Positions 10,626 to 23,239 of a DNA stretch of 64,000 nt are shown one piece after another; position 1 is the first letter of the stretch; the number at the start of each line of letters is the position of its first letter. Below the pieces are notes generated by a model. The model was given only the letters and a program-made list of their open reading frames with translations, searched no databases and was not told the DNA's origin. The position numbers were made by a program, and so were the translations under genes. This stretch comes from Triops longicaudatus (taxonomy: Eukaryota; Arthropoda; Branchiopoda; Notostraca; Triopsidae), in contig JAGQDJ010000040.1 in the NCBI GenBank assembly GCA_022885665.1, positions 124,001 to 188,000 of the forward strand, read 5' to 3'.

Positions 10626-13600
10626 ATGGATCCGTTCACGCAGGTAAAATTCAGAGTATCTTAAAGAAAGTTGTGTTCCATTTGCTCTTTATGTCCACTT
10701 GGTAGCAGATAATCCCAAATGTTTCAGTAGCTTCATCTAACTCATGTATATCATTCAGAGTTGTGTTAAATTAAGTTATAGTGGAAACATACCTCTGACA
10801 AGCTGTGTCTTTACAGAAATTGCTTGAGCGGACGAACAAACGCCGAGAAGTTTTGAATGCTAAGCTTGGAGTAGACAAGCCACTGTTAACTGCGTCATCC
10901 AGCACAGGGACGGTTAGCAAAAGTCCCTTGAAATCTTCTGTTTCGCAGACGTTAGTCTCTGAAAAGCATAGAAGTAAGGAAACTTAATATAAACGGCCTA
11001 AAGTAATAGCAATTTGATTAGGTCCTGGGAAAACGTCATCGTCTTCATTGCCCAACAAGTCTTCGACCTCATTAAAAACCGAAAAAGAAAATGCCGTTGA
11101 GTTTGGCGACCATGAAAAACAAATTAAGGAGGTTCAGACGCCTCCCAAGAAATCCCGAGCTTTCGAATCCTCTGAGACTTCAGGTAACTACGAAACTGTG
11201 GAACATATTTTTAATTCCGGCTAATACAATTTCCATTTAGAAACTAATTTGCTTTCGTCGTACTCCGCGCCGCGCCGTCAGCGCTTCGCAGCTCTTGCCA
11301 ATCGCATCCAAGAATGGGATGACGAACCTTTGCCTACCCACTCTGCACCCGTTACGGCTGTCGCTCCGCAGACACCGAAATCATCCAGATTCGGCACTCC
11401 TACCAAAAACGCTACAAGCCCTACTAAAAATACTGCCACTCCTACAAAATCCCATTACGTGCCCCAACCCAACGCTTTTCTGCCTAAATTCCCAACATCG
11501 TCGCCGGTTCCCTCACCCCAGAAGCAAAGGGCTACCTCACCTCCATTCAAAGCTAACCTTAGCCCTACAAAAAAATCTTTGACCCATGTAAACGACGCGG
11601 TGGACACCCAGAACGATGCAGCTTTAGCACAAGTGGACTTCTCCTACAAGAAGAATGGCACATCCAAGGAAGACAACGGAGAACAAGAAAAGGTAGACAA
11701 AAACACTCCCAAAGGTCCTGTACGCACGCCCACTAAATCCCTGGCATGGGACCGCACTGTTTTAGCCTCATTGGTGAGTTTGTCAAACCTCGCTTTTGCC
11801 CGACAGAAGCGAAGCCCAGACACTTTGCTCCACTTAATGCTTTCGTCTGTTATTTTTAAGCCGTCAACAGTCGGGAAATGTCGTGTCTTATTTGGTGTGG
11901 CGTGCATGTCTCCTTGGCTTCAACTGGTGTTTCCCGGTGGTCCTTCAATACTGAACCAATGTCTGTATTCGGAAGTGTAACTTTCTAATTGTTTTGTTTT
12001 TGTAACAGGAGGCCCAAGGGTATACACCTTCATCGTCTCGTTCTCGTCTCATATACGAATTTGAGAAAGAGAGACGCCAGAAACAGGAAGAAGAATCGAA
12101 GCCAGCGATGTTAAGTCCCATTCAGGTTGCACAAAACGATGACTCTTCAGAAGATGAAGAAGACGATGAACAGTCCTTAGAGCAGACAGAAGATGTCGAA
12201 GAAGAAGGAGCCCATTCATGGGCGTACAATCCACCTTCTCCATCCAAAACTCCCTTTTCGGTCGTGAAACCGGCGCAGCCCGTGAACAAACCGCTTTCGC
12301 CTTCCAAAACGCCCATTTTAGCTGCGAAACCTGCTGAACCAATAAAGAAATCGCCTTCAAAGCCAACCCTAGCCAACACAAATGCATCTTCTGTTTCTGT
12401 AGCTCAACGAGCGGCTTTGTTCGAAAAGACCACGCCACAGGTCCCATCAAAAGACCCGGCTGAATTAACTATGTCAGAGCGTAAAGCACTCTTCGAGAAG
12501 AACAAAGGCGCAAAGCCCTTGACTGTCAAGGCTGCGTTTGGAATGGCAGTACCAACCAAGAATTTGGGCTCGACTTCGCCTGTGAAAAACACTCCGAAGC
12601 CTGTTGAGGCTTTGCGAAAACAAAAGTCGCCTGCTCAGCCGGTTGCCATGGCTAATTTGGCTGGGCCAAGCGTAATTGAAGCCCAACGTCGAATATGGGA
12701 GGGGCAAACCACTTCTCAGGGCTCGGCTGCGGCAGCGGCACAAATCGAAAGGAAAAAAGAGTTGGAATCTTTGCGAAACCGCTGGGCCAAAGGTCAGACT
12801 CCATCAAAAGCTGAGACTGAACAAGAAGAGACTGAATCTGAAGAAGAGGAGGAGCCAGTAATGAAGGTATCTCGCATTAATCAAAATCTGTACACCGTCT
12901 CGCTCTGTTTAAAGTAGTTTCATGGCGTGTGAAAATATATGTACTAAACTATTTTAATTTCATTTGTATTCGGTTAATGGCTTTTAAGTAGTTTTCAATT
13001 GTTAGTAATAATAGCTGTTAGTAATAATAAATGAAAATCAGAAACAGTTAAGCTAACAACATAATAGTAAGCAAGTTATTGATCTTCATGTTGTATTTCC
13101 AGAAGAAAGAAACTGTTAACGGAAAACAGCAAAACGCTTTGGCAGCTCCACCAATGCCACCACCAATGCCCCTGCAAGCAAAAGAAGTTACGAAGTCCAT
13201 TTCACCGTCCAAGACGGCTAAGCAATACCCAGGATTAACCGATGTTAAACCAATCCGCGTGTCACCCCCCAAGCCAGGCCGAGTTTACCCGTGTTTGTCG
13301 GATCTTGACGTGAACAGTACTGAAACTGAGCCAGAAGAAACAGAAGAAGATGAAGAGGAGAGCTTAGACACTTCTGCCGTGTAAATTTGAACATCAGACT
13401 AACGATTTCCTTCACCGACTTTTTCTAACCATTTGTTTATACGTAGGGACCAATATATGACCGATATGGATAGCAGTTTCACTGTGGATATTCTCGGTAA
13501 AGCCGGTCTATCCAATTATATCAAGACGCCTAACAAGAAGCGTCCAGCAGAGCCCATTCCATCTTCGAACGCATCGCGGAGTCCTAGTAAAGCACTGCTG

Positions 13601-15591
13601 CCACGGACATTCGATGAAGACGATTCACATGAACAGGAGAACATCAGTGACCTCTTAGATGAGGCCTTGGACGATGCTGGCCCGACACCACCAAAGCATA
13701 GCCGTTTGCCCCAATATGTCGTCGATGAGGATCTCCAGGAAGAAATACCCCTTTTCCACTCGGTATCCTTTTATCGCAAACAAAAACCTGCCGACTTGCC
13801 AGTCACTCCTGTACGTCAAATCATCCGCCGACCCGATGTGAACCTTGATTCCGACGCGGCGGGTCCAAATATTTCTGAACAAGATCCTGATGCCAATCCT
13901 TCCTCGCCTTTCGTACCGGTTCATCACCAAATTCGCGCATTGCAAGATGAGGTAATTTGTGCATTGCTTGTCTTTTTTTTCATGACAGAAGTTAATTTTT
14001 CCATATTAGATAAATGCTCAACAAGTGGTGATTTCTCAAGCCAGCCAAGCATTGAATTTGTGTCGTGCGACTCAGGAGTTTTCTGGATCTACCGAACAAG
14101 TTGAAGGCGAACGACTACTTCTCGTTGCAAGTAATCTATTCTTTATTTTTGTTTCCTATTTTACTTTTTTTTTATTGAATAGTTCTCCGTAAAAAATTTA
14201 ACGCGTTTTAATTCATGTGTCAAATTTATCAACATTAAGACTTAAAATTCGTGCACTGATCGACGTTTGTTTTGTATTTTTTAGCCCAAAAGCGTCAAGC
14301 AGCAATGAACGAAATTCAGAGATTGAAAACCGAAGCTGCTATGGGTATTGATAGTGCCAAACAGGCTTTGAATGCAAGCAGAGGTACTTTGTCGCTTTCT
14401 GGATTGGCGCTCCCTCTGAAACCTGAGTTTTTGAAAATGGTATCTCGCGGGGGAGATGGCTTTGTTCATTACTTCCTTATCTTGGTGCGCTGTGGAGCGC
14501 AGGTGGTACCTACGCAGATGTTAGATACCGTTGAGAGCATTCAGGATGGTTGCCTCCAATTCCCTAACTTAATTCAGCTGCGAGATCTGCGCACTGACTT
14601 CCATGTAGCTATCGAAGTCTACGCTTTGCAAACCAAGCAAGAAAGCTTACCTCACGAAGCTAAATACCACATTCGCAAAGTAAAGTTATACTTTAGTAAC
14701 GTCTTCGTGTAAATTTAACTCTTTCTTGTTACGAATTAGGAGAGTAGCCGCATGCGTTTGACACCCAAGAAACTATTGTCAAAACAAGATTCTTCTCGGC
14801 TGTCCGTGCCTGTCAGGGAAAGTCCCGGTGGCCCTATGGCTGTTCGTACGAGCAGTTTTGGCTTAGTGGGTTATACCACGCTCAGCACAGAATCGCTTCG
14901 CAGGAAACACTGGGCGTTGGAACGTGTACCTTTGGCTTCACCCTTGACTGGGGCGTTGCAGCTCAAAATACATTGCCACGCCGAGTCTCAATTGGAAGAA
15001 CGAGGTTTTTTGACCGTATTCGAAGATGTGAGCGGCTTTGGAGCCTGGCACCGTCGTTGGGCTGTTCTTCAAGGAGATGTTTTGTCCTTTTGGAAATATC
15101 CGGATGACGAAAGAAAAAAGGTAGTTACCGTGTTGACCATTGCAAGCACCATGCAATTAATGAAACTCCATGTATTCTTCCTGAATTAGGATCCCTTGTG
15201 CCGTATTAACTTGCGAACTTGCGTGACACCCCAGGTGGGGTTGGTCTCAAGAGACGTTTGCGCTCGTCCAAACACAGTTTTGTTGGTTACTGTACGCCCT
15301 GCGCAGAAATCGGACAAGGACTCTTTAGTTATGACATGCTACTCGCACCGAACCGCAATTAGGTATACTAATCCTACTGGAAAGAGTACTCTTCCTGAAC
15401 AATGCACTTAGGACATTCGGAAGATTTTGGTTGACTTACTTATTATAACCGTTGTTTCGTTTTTTAGACATTTGTTGTCAGCAGATTCCAAAGAAGAGCG
15501 TCATTTATGGACTAATCAACTGAACAAAGCACTGGCTAACTTGCGTGCTTGGAATCCTGACGCGGAAGTGCCGACTGCTGAAGGAGTTTGA
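10626..15591 (+). CDS. anillin: Anillin, actin-binding cytokinesis scaffold
   Basis: Twelve exons: 10626-10643, 10817-10973, 11022-11183, 11241-11773, 12009-12866, 13103-13380, 13447-13951, 14010-14130, 14285-14679, 14740-15120, 15190-15362, 15468-15591; 1,234 residues. The first exon encodes only MDPFTQ, and the next continues KLLERTNKRREVL, the anillin N-terminal signature. The middle is disordered, rich in SPSKT/TPTK repeats (likely proline-directed kinase sites) with acidic patches; an invariant-looking block (SSFTVDILGKAGLSNYI) follows. The anillin homology domain (about 840-1070) has the conserved ISQASQALNLCRAT and EVYALQ segments. It is followed by a C-terminal PH domain (about 1095-1228, RGFLTVFEDVSGFGAWHRRW). 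Anillin links RhoA, actomyosin and septins at the cleavage furrow. Intron 2 is only 48 bp. Confidence 0.93.
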
Positions 15592-15901
15592 CGTGGAAAG
15601 AACATAAACGAAAGGACAAGAAAACATGGGACCAAGTTTCGCAGAACAACTTTTTCTATATGGGAAGCAATATTTACGGCTTTGTTTTTGCATGCTAAAT
15701 CATATTAATCTGGATATTTACTATCGTTTTTCTGTAATTTTTTGTTTCATCTTATGGTCCACCTTTAACCAAAACCACAACTCTTATTTCTCCTGTCTTC
15801 GCGTAAGATATGACCATGATATCTGTGGCAATGTGTATGTGTAAACTAGTTACAGTAGGCATTTACTTTTGAAGCGCTGGGTTGTAAAATTTTAGTGCAC
15901 T
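15592..15901. other. Convergent 3' ends of anillin and 5'-nucleotidase
   Basis: This 310-bp AT-rich gap lies between the anillin stop (+) and the nucleotidase stop (-). It must contain both 3' UTRs, so the two transcripts may overlap in antisense. No clear AATAAA was seen on either strand. Confidence 0.5.
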
Positions 15902-17080
15902 CTAATTCTGTAAGGCTACCAAGCGCCGAACAATGGCATTCGCAATGTCCATGGTTTGGTCCTCACAAATGACAATATCAAAACCAGCTTTGTACTGTTC
16001 TAATCGTTCAGGAACTTTCTCATTTAAAAATCCCAACTTTAAAATAGCACCGGGTTGCTCGATCCCTTCGACCATGTTAACGTCTCCCATCGAATCGCCC
16101 ATGAGTAAAACATTTGGTCGGTGGGCCAGATCCTGGAAATACGAGGCATGTCGTGCGGCTCGTTCATTCTTGTTGAACATGTGCACAATTTCGTCTTGAA
16201 AGCCGACTAATTGACCCTCTTCGTCGAAGGTGGCATAATTGCTGATAACATGCATATTGGGACGGAGAAGACTTTGACGACGTAACGAAGCTATCAAAAG
16301 ATCAGCCAAGCCAGCAGAAAATATGCAAACAGGCAAATCGTGTCGCTCCAGAATATCAATGAGTTCATCTGTTCCATCCCTACATTTAATGGAATATAGT
16401 TTATCCCAGAGAGTAGTAAAACTTACCTATAGACTAGAATGGTTTCCTCCGACATTCTTTCAATATCTGCGCGAGTAAACTTTCTGTCGATAATGAGGTT
16501 ATGTGCCAGTTGGTACCACTCAATCATATGAGGGATTTTTTCCGGGATTGTCAAGTACGGGTCAGTTTCAATAGGATGGTACTTGTGGTACAGACGATAG
16601 GTTTCCGCGCGAAACTCGGGAGTGATTCCGGAGTACTCGGTAATAAGGCCATAACAACTGTGTCCACGGACGCCGTTAACATGCGACTTGGTCAGGGTAA
16701 AGTCAAAGTCTGTAATAACCTAACAAACTTAGGAATTTTTGGATAGCACATTGAAAATTTAATTTACTTGAAATTTGCTATGACCGTCTTTAACGATTTT
16801 TATAAGCTTATCTTCTACTGCTGCAGGATCTTTGATATGCACGCGACTACGAGTCAGTTCCGGTATCTTTAAGAAATCCGAGGAAATTTTAAGTTAAGGT
16901 TAGTTTAGATTAATTTTCTGTAAATGTATAATACAATAATCTACTCGCGCATTCAACACGATGTGGACGAGTTTTTTGGTTGTTATATAATATATTTTGA
17001 AATAGGTACACGAATGTAGTTGTCAGCTCAACTAAAACTAAGAATGAAAACGGAATTTATACCGATTGTAAAAGAGCCAT
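15902..17080 (-). CDS. NT5C3: Cytosolic 5'-nucleotidase III (pyrimidine 5'-nucleotidase)
   Basis: Exons in transcript order: 17080-17063, 16866-16768, 16719-16427, 16379-15902; 295 residues, the usual length for the family. The HAD-fold nucleophile motif is DFDFTLT (Asp43 nucleophile, Asp45 acid/base), preceded by VHIKDPAAVEDKL as in cN-III. Later motifs are IFSAG and LLMGDSMGDVNM, the HAD magnesium-binding loop. The enzyme dephosphorylates CMP, UMP and related nucleotides in the cytosol. I chose the start as MALLQS, spliced to IPELTRS; the same frame is open upstream to an ATG at 17284, which would add 68 residues, so an alternative N-terminus is possible. It shares an upstream region with the divergent Ca-ATPase. 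Confidence 0.9.
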
Positions 17081-17761
17081 TCCGGTTCCACGGAAAAATT
17101 GTTTTTTAATTAAAAAATGCGAAAACTTCGAGAGAATTTTTGAACTCGGTTTGTTTGACAAAAATATTATTTTGTTAAGCCCCGCCTTCGGAGCTATCAT
17201 TCTGCATTTAGCGCAGGCGTAGAATAGCTCTTTGTCCCGAGTCAGAGTACTCATTGAAGACTTCTCTGTTATTCGCCCATCCATGTTCGATTCTTGTGAC
17301 GTCGGAACGTGTTGACGTAGCTGGTTTTGCTTGGCTGAATCACAAACAAAAACATTGAATGATAAAGTGGCTCGGAATTGATTATTTGGGGAATAAGTGG
17401 TTCCTGAACGTTTTGTGATGTAGGGTTGCTCTAAAATAGTGCGCCAAGGTATCTTTATGCAACGGCAACTTCCTTTACCCTAGGGAGAAGCACTTTCGCC
17501 GGTATTTGCGTTTTACTACAGCACTTTCGCGAACCTCTTTCGTAACATACAGCATATCATTTTAATTTCTGGGCCAAGTATAAAGACGTAAGTTGCGAAA
17601 GTCATTTCTTTTTTGTTTGAAAAGCAAAATGTAATTTTTACTGTGTCCTTAGGTATTTGTAATTCGTAAATGAATTTTCGTAATTTGCGGTGAACCGGCA
17701 GACTTTTTCCGACGATCTCTTTTTGTTTTCTTCTTGACCTCCCAACTTACGCAAAAAAAAC
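17081..17761. promoter_or_regulatory. Bidirectional promoter, NT5C3 (-) and SPCA (+)
   Basis: At most 681 bp separate the two divergent start codons, or 477 bp if the upstream nucleotidase ATG at 17284 is used. A CRE-like TGACGTCG lies at about 17297. No TATA box is obvious for either gene. Shared regulation is inferred from the spacing only. Confidence 0.5.
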
Positions 17762-20700
17762 ATGTGGCTAACAGCTCAAGACGCCGGTTGTCTATCGGAT
17801 GTAGAAGTTGCTGCTCAGGAACAAGTTGATCCGAGACAAGGTCTAACATGGGAAGAAGTTCAGCAAAGGCGACAAGTCTTTGGTTTCAATGAGTTCATTA
17901 TCCATAACGAGGACCCTATCTGGAAAAAATACCTTGAGCAAGTATGGCTATTACTGTTTTTGAATTGTTATCAGTGCTCATTTTTGGAACATTTTCTTCG
18001 CAGTTCAAAAACCCGCTGATTTTGTTGCTCCTTGCTTCCTCTTTTGTCAGTATTTGTATGCGCCAATTCGACGATGCTGTTAGTATTACAGTAGCCATAA
18101 TAATTGTAGTAACAGTTGCTTTTATCCAAGAATATCGCTCAGAAAAGTCTCTCGAAGCACTGAATAAATTAGTGCCACCAACATGTTATTGGTAAGTTGC
18201 ATATATGCGAACAGCAATTTATTTTACAGTTTATTGCTAGTATACGGGAAGGTCGGTTGGAATCGTTCCTGGCCAGGGATTTGGTTCCGGGTGATATTGT
18301 GTACATAAATGTAGGAGATCGCGTACCTGCTGACATTCGACTCTTTGAAGTATTTTTTTTAGTTATAACTATTCAGTTTGTAACCGTGCATATTATTTAG
18401 TGTATTGAATTGGCCATTGATGAGAGCAGCTTCACGGGAGAAACTGAGCCTGCTTCAAAATCAACCGAAAGCATCCCAGAGTCGGCTGTTTCTGCATCAG
18501 CGACGTTACCCAATATGGCATATATGGGTACATTGGTGCGTTGTGGGTCAGGAAAAGTAAGGAATCCCATATTATACGCCTTCTTTTTTATTCCATCGTG
18601 GTAAATCAAGCTATAAATAATTTTCATCAACTAGGGAATAGTGGTTTGTACAGGCGGAAGGTCCCAGTTCGGAGAGGTTTTTCGCATGATGGAAGCGGAA
18701 GAGGTAATTGTTGCCAATTTATACCCCCTACCACGTTGCATTGTTTTAATTGTGTCTGTTTGTCTCTTTAGTCGCCAAAGACACCCTTACAGAAAAGTAT
18801 GGACGTATTGGGCAAGCAGTTGAGCTTTTATTCCCTGTGTATCATTGCCCTGATTATGGCAATTGGTTGGCTACAAGGAAAGCCTCTGCTGGATATGTTC
18901 AATATTGGCGTCAGCTTGGCGGTAGCAGCCATTCCTGAAGGCTTGCCGATCGTAGTGACTGTTACCTTAGCGTTGGGTGTTATGCGCATGGCCAAACGCA
19001 ATGCTATCGTCAAGAAATTGCCCACAGTTGAGACTTTGGGATGTGTAAACGTGGTCTGCTCAGATAAAACAGGGACACTGACGCGTAACGAAATGACCGT
19101 AACAAATATTATTACGTCCGGAGGGGGTAAAGCCACAGTCACGGGCACAGGATATAATTGCCAGGGAGAAATCATTTTGGAAGATCAGGATTTCCCTGAC
19201 CGCTTACGAGAAGAAGTCTATAACGTCTTAGAAGTAAGAAACTGAGATTTAACTAAAACTTTCCTCATTGATGTTCATCTAATAGGTTGGCTGCGTTTGT
19301 AATAATGCAGTTATCACTGAAGACGGTTTGCGAGGACAACCTACAGAAGGCGCTTTGCTAGCTGCTGCGAACAAGTTCGGATTGCATTCACTTCGTTCAC
19401 AGTATACCCGGCTTCATGAATACCCCTTTTCTTCCGAGCAGAAGGTTATGGCTGTACGCTGTGTGCCCAAAAATGGTTCCGATAAAGTAGGATTCATATG
19501 TTTAGACTTAACCCCAATTTACATGCCTTGCGTAATCTGTGTTATTATTATTATTTTCTTAAAATAATTATTAATTAATAATAACTATAAGGATTAATTA
19601 ATTCGCTCTGACAGGACAACGGGACAAAGGAAGTATATTTCTTGAAAGGTGCGTTAGAGCGCGTTTTACATTCCTGTACCAAAGTTCACCAGTATGGATT
19701 AACACAGAATCTGACTTCCGCCCAAGAGCAATCTATTCTCGCGACTGGGTTTTCGTTAGCTCGCCAAGGCTTGAGAGGTATTGTTGATAATTTTGTGTCG
19801 TTAATGATATTGTAGCAACGTCTTGTTTCGTTACGAGGCAATAATTCCTCTTTCTTTTAGTGTTGGGAATGGCCAGAGGGCCAAGTTTGCAAGACATGGA
19901 GTATGTAGGCATGGTTGGCTTACAAGATCCACCCCGACCTCACGTACGGGAAGCAATATACAGCCTCCGCGAAGCGGGTGTTCGTGTTGTGATGGTCACT
20001 GGTGATGCTCAAGAAACAGCGCTTGCAATCGGTAACTATATTACTTTTTATGTTTGTTTCACAACTCTTATATTGTGCATTTGCCTTGCAGGAGGCTTAG
20101 TGGGCATTCATGGGTCGAATGACGGCCTAGCCATGTCCGGCACAGAGTTAGACGAATGCAGTGACGCAAAGTTAGATAGTTTTATTGACAGCGTTACTAC
20201 CTTTTACCGCGTATCACCCAAACACAAATTACGCATCGTGAAAGCCCTTCAAGCCCGAGGCCATGTGGTTGCTATGACCGGCGACGGAGTTAACGACAGT
20301 GTAGCCTTAAAGCGAGCTGATATAGGTGTAGCCATGGGACGGAGCGGGACGGACGTGTCGAAAGAAGCTGCTGATATGATTTTGGTGGATGATGAATTTC
20401 AAACTATACTGTAAACCTCACTTTGTCCAAATATCTTGGCTCTCCTTAAAGTTTCGTATTCTTATTTGTTCCAGGGCGGCAATAGAGGAAGGAAAGGGTA
20501 TCTTTCACAATATTCGAAATTTCGTACGGTTCCAGCTGTCAACGAGTATTGCTGCTTTATCTCTTATTGCGATTTCTACTTTAGCTGGCATTCCGAATCC
20601 ATTGAATGCTATGCAGATTCTCTGGATTAACATACTCATGGACGGACCACCTGCCCAAAGGTTTCTTTTTCTCTCTTAATTAGAGCGCGTATAATCACAT

Positions 20701-21463
20701 CGTGACGTAAAACTAAGTGTTCTTTGAAATCGCGTGAAGTTAGGAAGATCTTATGTGTTTTTATTAGTTTGGGTGTGGAGCCGGTCGACAAAGACGTAGT
20801 AAGTCAGCCTCCTCGGAATGTTAAGCAGTCTATGATTACGAAATCATTACTGGGTAACGTCCTTTTGTCTGCCTGCATTATTATAGCGGGAACCCTCTAC
20901 GTGTTTGAGAAAGAAGTATGTTGATATTTACATGGGTGACGTGAAACTTATCTTTTACATTTCTTTTGCAGTTGCGAGACAATATCATCACACCCCGAGA
21001 CACGACAATGACCTTTACATGCTTTGTGTTCTTCGACATGTTTAATGCACTTAGCTGCAGATCACAAGTGATTTGTTCATTTAATTTCCTTCCTCATTTA
21101 TTTAAATTAAACTTATATGTCTGATAGACTAAATCGGTGTTTCAATTGGGGTTGTTCAGCAATCGACCGTTTTTGCTTGCTGTGGCTTTGTCTGTAGGTG
21201 GCCAGCTGTTGGTTATTTACTTTCCACCGTTGCAATACATTTTCCAAACTGAAGCACTTCCACTGAAAGGTATCACCAAGTAACCTGATGGGTTCAGTTA
21301 TATTAATTCTACTTTGGGACTTTCAGACATTGGATTTTTGGTGTTGCTAACGTCAAGTGTTCTCACTGTATCTGAACTGAAGAAGTTACTAGAAAAGCGG
21401 GGACGCCAGTTGCGTTTACAGTGGTCCTCGCGCGGTCATCCCAAGACAGCTAGCATGGTGTAA
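17762..21463 (+). CDS. SPoCk: Secretory-pathway Ca2+/Mn2+-ATPase (SPCA, type 2C P-type ATPase)
   Basis: Fifteen exons: 17762-17941, 18004-18191, 18241-18349, 18401-18556, 18635-18703, 18772-19233, 19286-19486, 19615-19777, 19861-20031, 20092-20410, 20475-20660, 20768-20915, 20972-21067, 21128-21269, 21327-21463; 908 residues. It is an ATP-driven Golgi pump for Ca2+ and Mn2+, homologous to yeast PMR1 and human ATP2C1. Visible motifs: actuator TGE (DESSFTGETEP); M4 PEGL at about residue 289; phosphorylation loop SDKTGTLTRNE (Asp about 332); TGDAQET; hinge TGDGVNDSVALKRADIGVAMG; M6 LWINILMDGPPAQ with the Asn/Asp cation ligands. Ser replaces the usual Ala in GVNDAVAL. One splice (exon 2 to 3) uses the acceptor TTGCTAG at 18240 rather than the nearer TTTTACAG, because only that restores CYCIREGRL. 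Confidence 0.95.
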
Positions 21464-22790
21464 GCGTAGGGGCGGTCCTTTGTATTTGGTAGCTCGTCAA
21501 AATCGACACATCAGAATTGGCCTTCCTTTTTCTCTTGTTAAATTCCTTGATGTTTTGCTTTTGAAAGAGTTCTTACTAGCCAAGCGATGACATTATATGG
21601 ATCTGCACACTAGATTTGCGCAAAGAGTAGCTTGAATACAGGTATGTGCTTTCGCTCAGCAAAGCGTTACGGTTTCAAAGAGTTTTGTCCGACTCATTTT
21701 TAATGAAGTGCTACAGCATTGGGGCTCTGCCGTACCGTTTGTTTTATTTTCTAAGTCTAAGCTAGCAGATCTATCTTCAAAATAACCCAAACGGAGGAAC
21801 GTACTCCCACATACGCGGATAATAATTTTCCGCCTGCCAAAATCAATGGGTTCTTTGCGCGTAAAGCGGGGATTTTTTAAATAATATTTGTTTAGACCCG
21901 CGAAAATCGGACAGTTTAGTAGCAAACGTATTTTTTTTTAAGAAAGCGCAAAATTGGGGACTTGCCCAAAATTTCTGCCTTCCCATTGGTCGCCAGAAGC
22001 GAAAAAGTAGGTGGCTTATTTGTGGCCCTCGAAAGCCGTTTTCTGGGTTATTAGCTAGGCAAGTCCTTAAAGATATGCCCCCAAAAAAATCACGTGGGAC
22101 TTTCCCTCGAGGAGCGTCCGTAAGTTATCTAAAACTTGAGGGTAGACACGGAGAGCGTGAAATAACTGAATTTTACTTGCTGCAGAAGAATTGCCACGAT
22201 TGGTCCAGGAGTAAAAGTTGCTCAATGGGGAGAATAGGAAGAATGCACAGATCGTATGTGAGCTGGCACAGAACATTACGTTTGTCTCGTGTTCTGAAAG
22301 TGTACAGGCGCGTCGCGAGGGGTGTTGAGGGAGGAACAGCCCCTCTATAATTGGTCAAAAGCCGATTCTGTAAAAAGTATGATAACTAGATTCGGCAAAA
22401 TCCCTAAGTACAGTCGGCAAAATTAAGAGCTCCGCATCCCAATGACAACCACCACGCGATGTCCTTGCTTATGTGTTTAATTTTGGCCAATTTAAACGGT
22501 ATTCAAGTATGGGCAAAGACGTCCATCATCACCTCGTACTCTAATTAATCGAAATGTTTGAAATATGCAAATTAAGTACGGAACTTATCCTTCTCGATGC
22601 ATGCATTCAGAACCTGCAATGGATTATTGTGCCAGCCCTTCAAATAAGCGAGAAAACTGAGCTTGAATATGAAATTATGCCCTGAGGGCGTCTAAGGAGC
22701 CAAAAATTTTGAAATCCCATAAGGAATAACATAGGTAAAAGTGCAATGCATCATGCTTTCGAGGTCTCGTTCACCCTTTCCTATCCGCTC

Positions 22791-22871
22791 TCCTGCTTCC
22801 CATGCTGTTTCCAGTGGTACTTTTGGTAATCCCATTTTATTGGAATATACCAGGATCCATGGGAAGCAGGA
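22791..22871. repeat. 14-bp inverted repeat with 53-base loop
   Basis: TCCTGCTTCCCATG (22791-22804) is the exact reverse complement of CATGGGAAGCAGGA (22858-22871). The same stretch also has a direct repeat of about 10 bases (TGGTACTTTT, near 22815 and 22881). It lies directly next to the tRNA-like element and may be part of the same retroposon. Confidence 0.6.
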
Positions 22872-22904
22872 CAGGGAAGTTGGTACTTTTTTCCCCAGAA
22901 AAAC

Positions 22905-22985
22905 AATCTTCAGAAATGGGGACTCGAAACCACTACCTCACGATCATTAGTCGAAAGACATAGACCGCTCGACCAAAGCGTTTTA
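22905..22985 (-). mobile_element. tRNA-like sequence, probable tRNA-derived SINE head
   Basis: On the minus strand an A-box-like TGGTCGAGCGG is followed about 50 bases later by a B-box-like GTTTCGAGTCC, the spacing of a Pol III internal promoter. A 7-base loop CTAATGA with T33 and purine-37 analogues is closed by CGA/TCG. The T-arm and acceptor stems do not pair well, so I call it a degenerate tRNA copy or SINE head, not a functional tRNA. Confidence 0.45.
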
Positions 22986-23100
22986 CATTCCTAGCGTTAT
23001 TTAAAATATAAATCTTACTAATGGTAGTATAGTTCACTTGTCATTTATGAAGACTATACCTGTTCATTCATTATTTCTTAGAATTCTTTCAGGTAGGGAA

Positions 23101-23239
23101 CAGGGGCGCAGCGAAGGGGGGGGGGGAAGAGCGCCCCCCACCCTCGAAATTATTTTCTTGTGTGAAAGTAAGCTCAGTGGCAGCATCAAGAAAAAGTTGT
23201 CTCCCCTCCCCCCCGAAAAAATTCCTGGCTGCGCCCCTG
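23101..23239. mobile_element. 139-bp MITE with 12-bp terminal inverted repeats
   Basis: It begins CAGGGGCGCAGC and ends GCTGCGCCCCTG, perfect 12-base inverted termini, with a long G run near the left end and a C run near the right. Size, start (CAG) and sub-terminal G-tract match the element in mep-1 intron 2, so the two belong to one broad MITE class. No target duplication is evident. Confidence 0.6.

Noticed and set aside
19540..19610. AT-rich palindromic words in an SPCA intron
   Set aside because: Low-complexity intron sequence; no repeat boundaries or target duplication.
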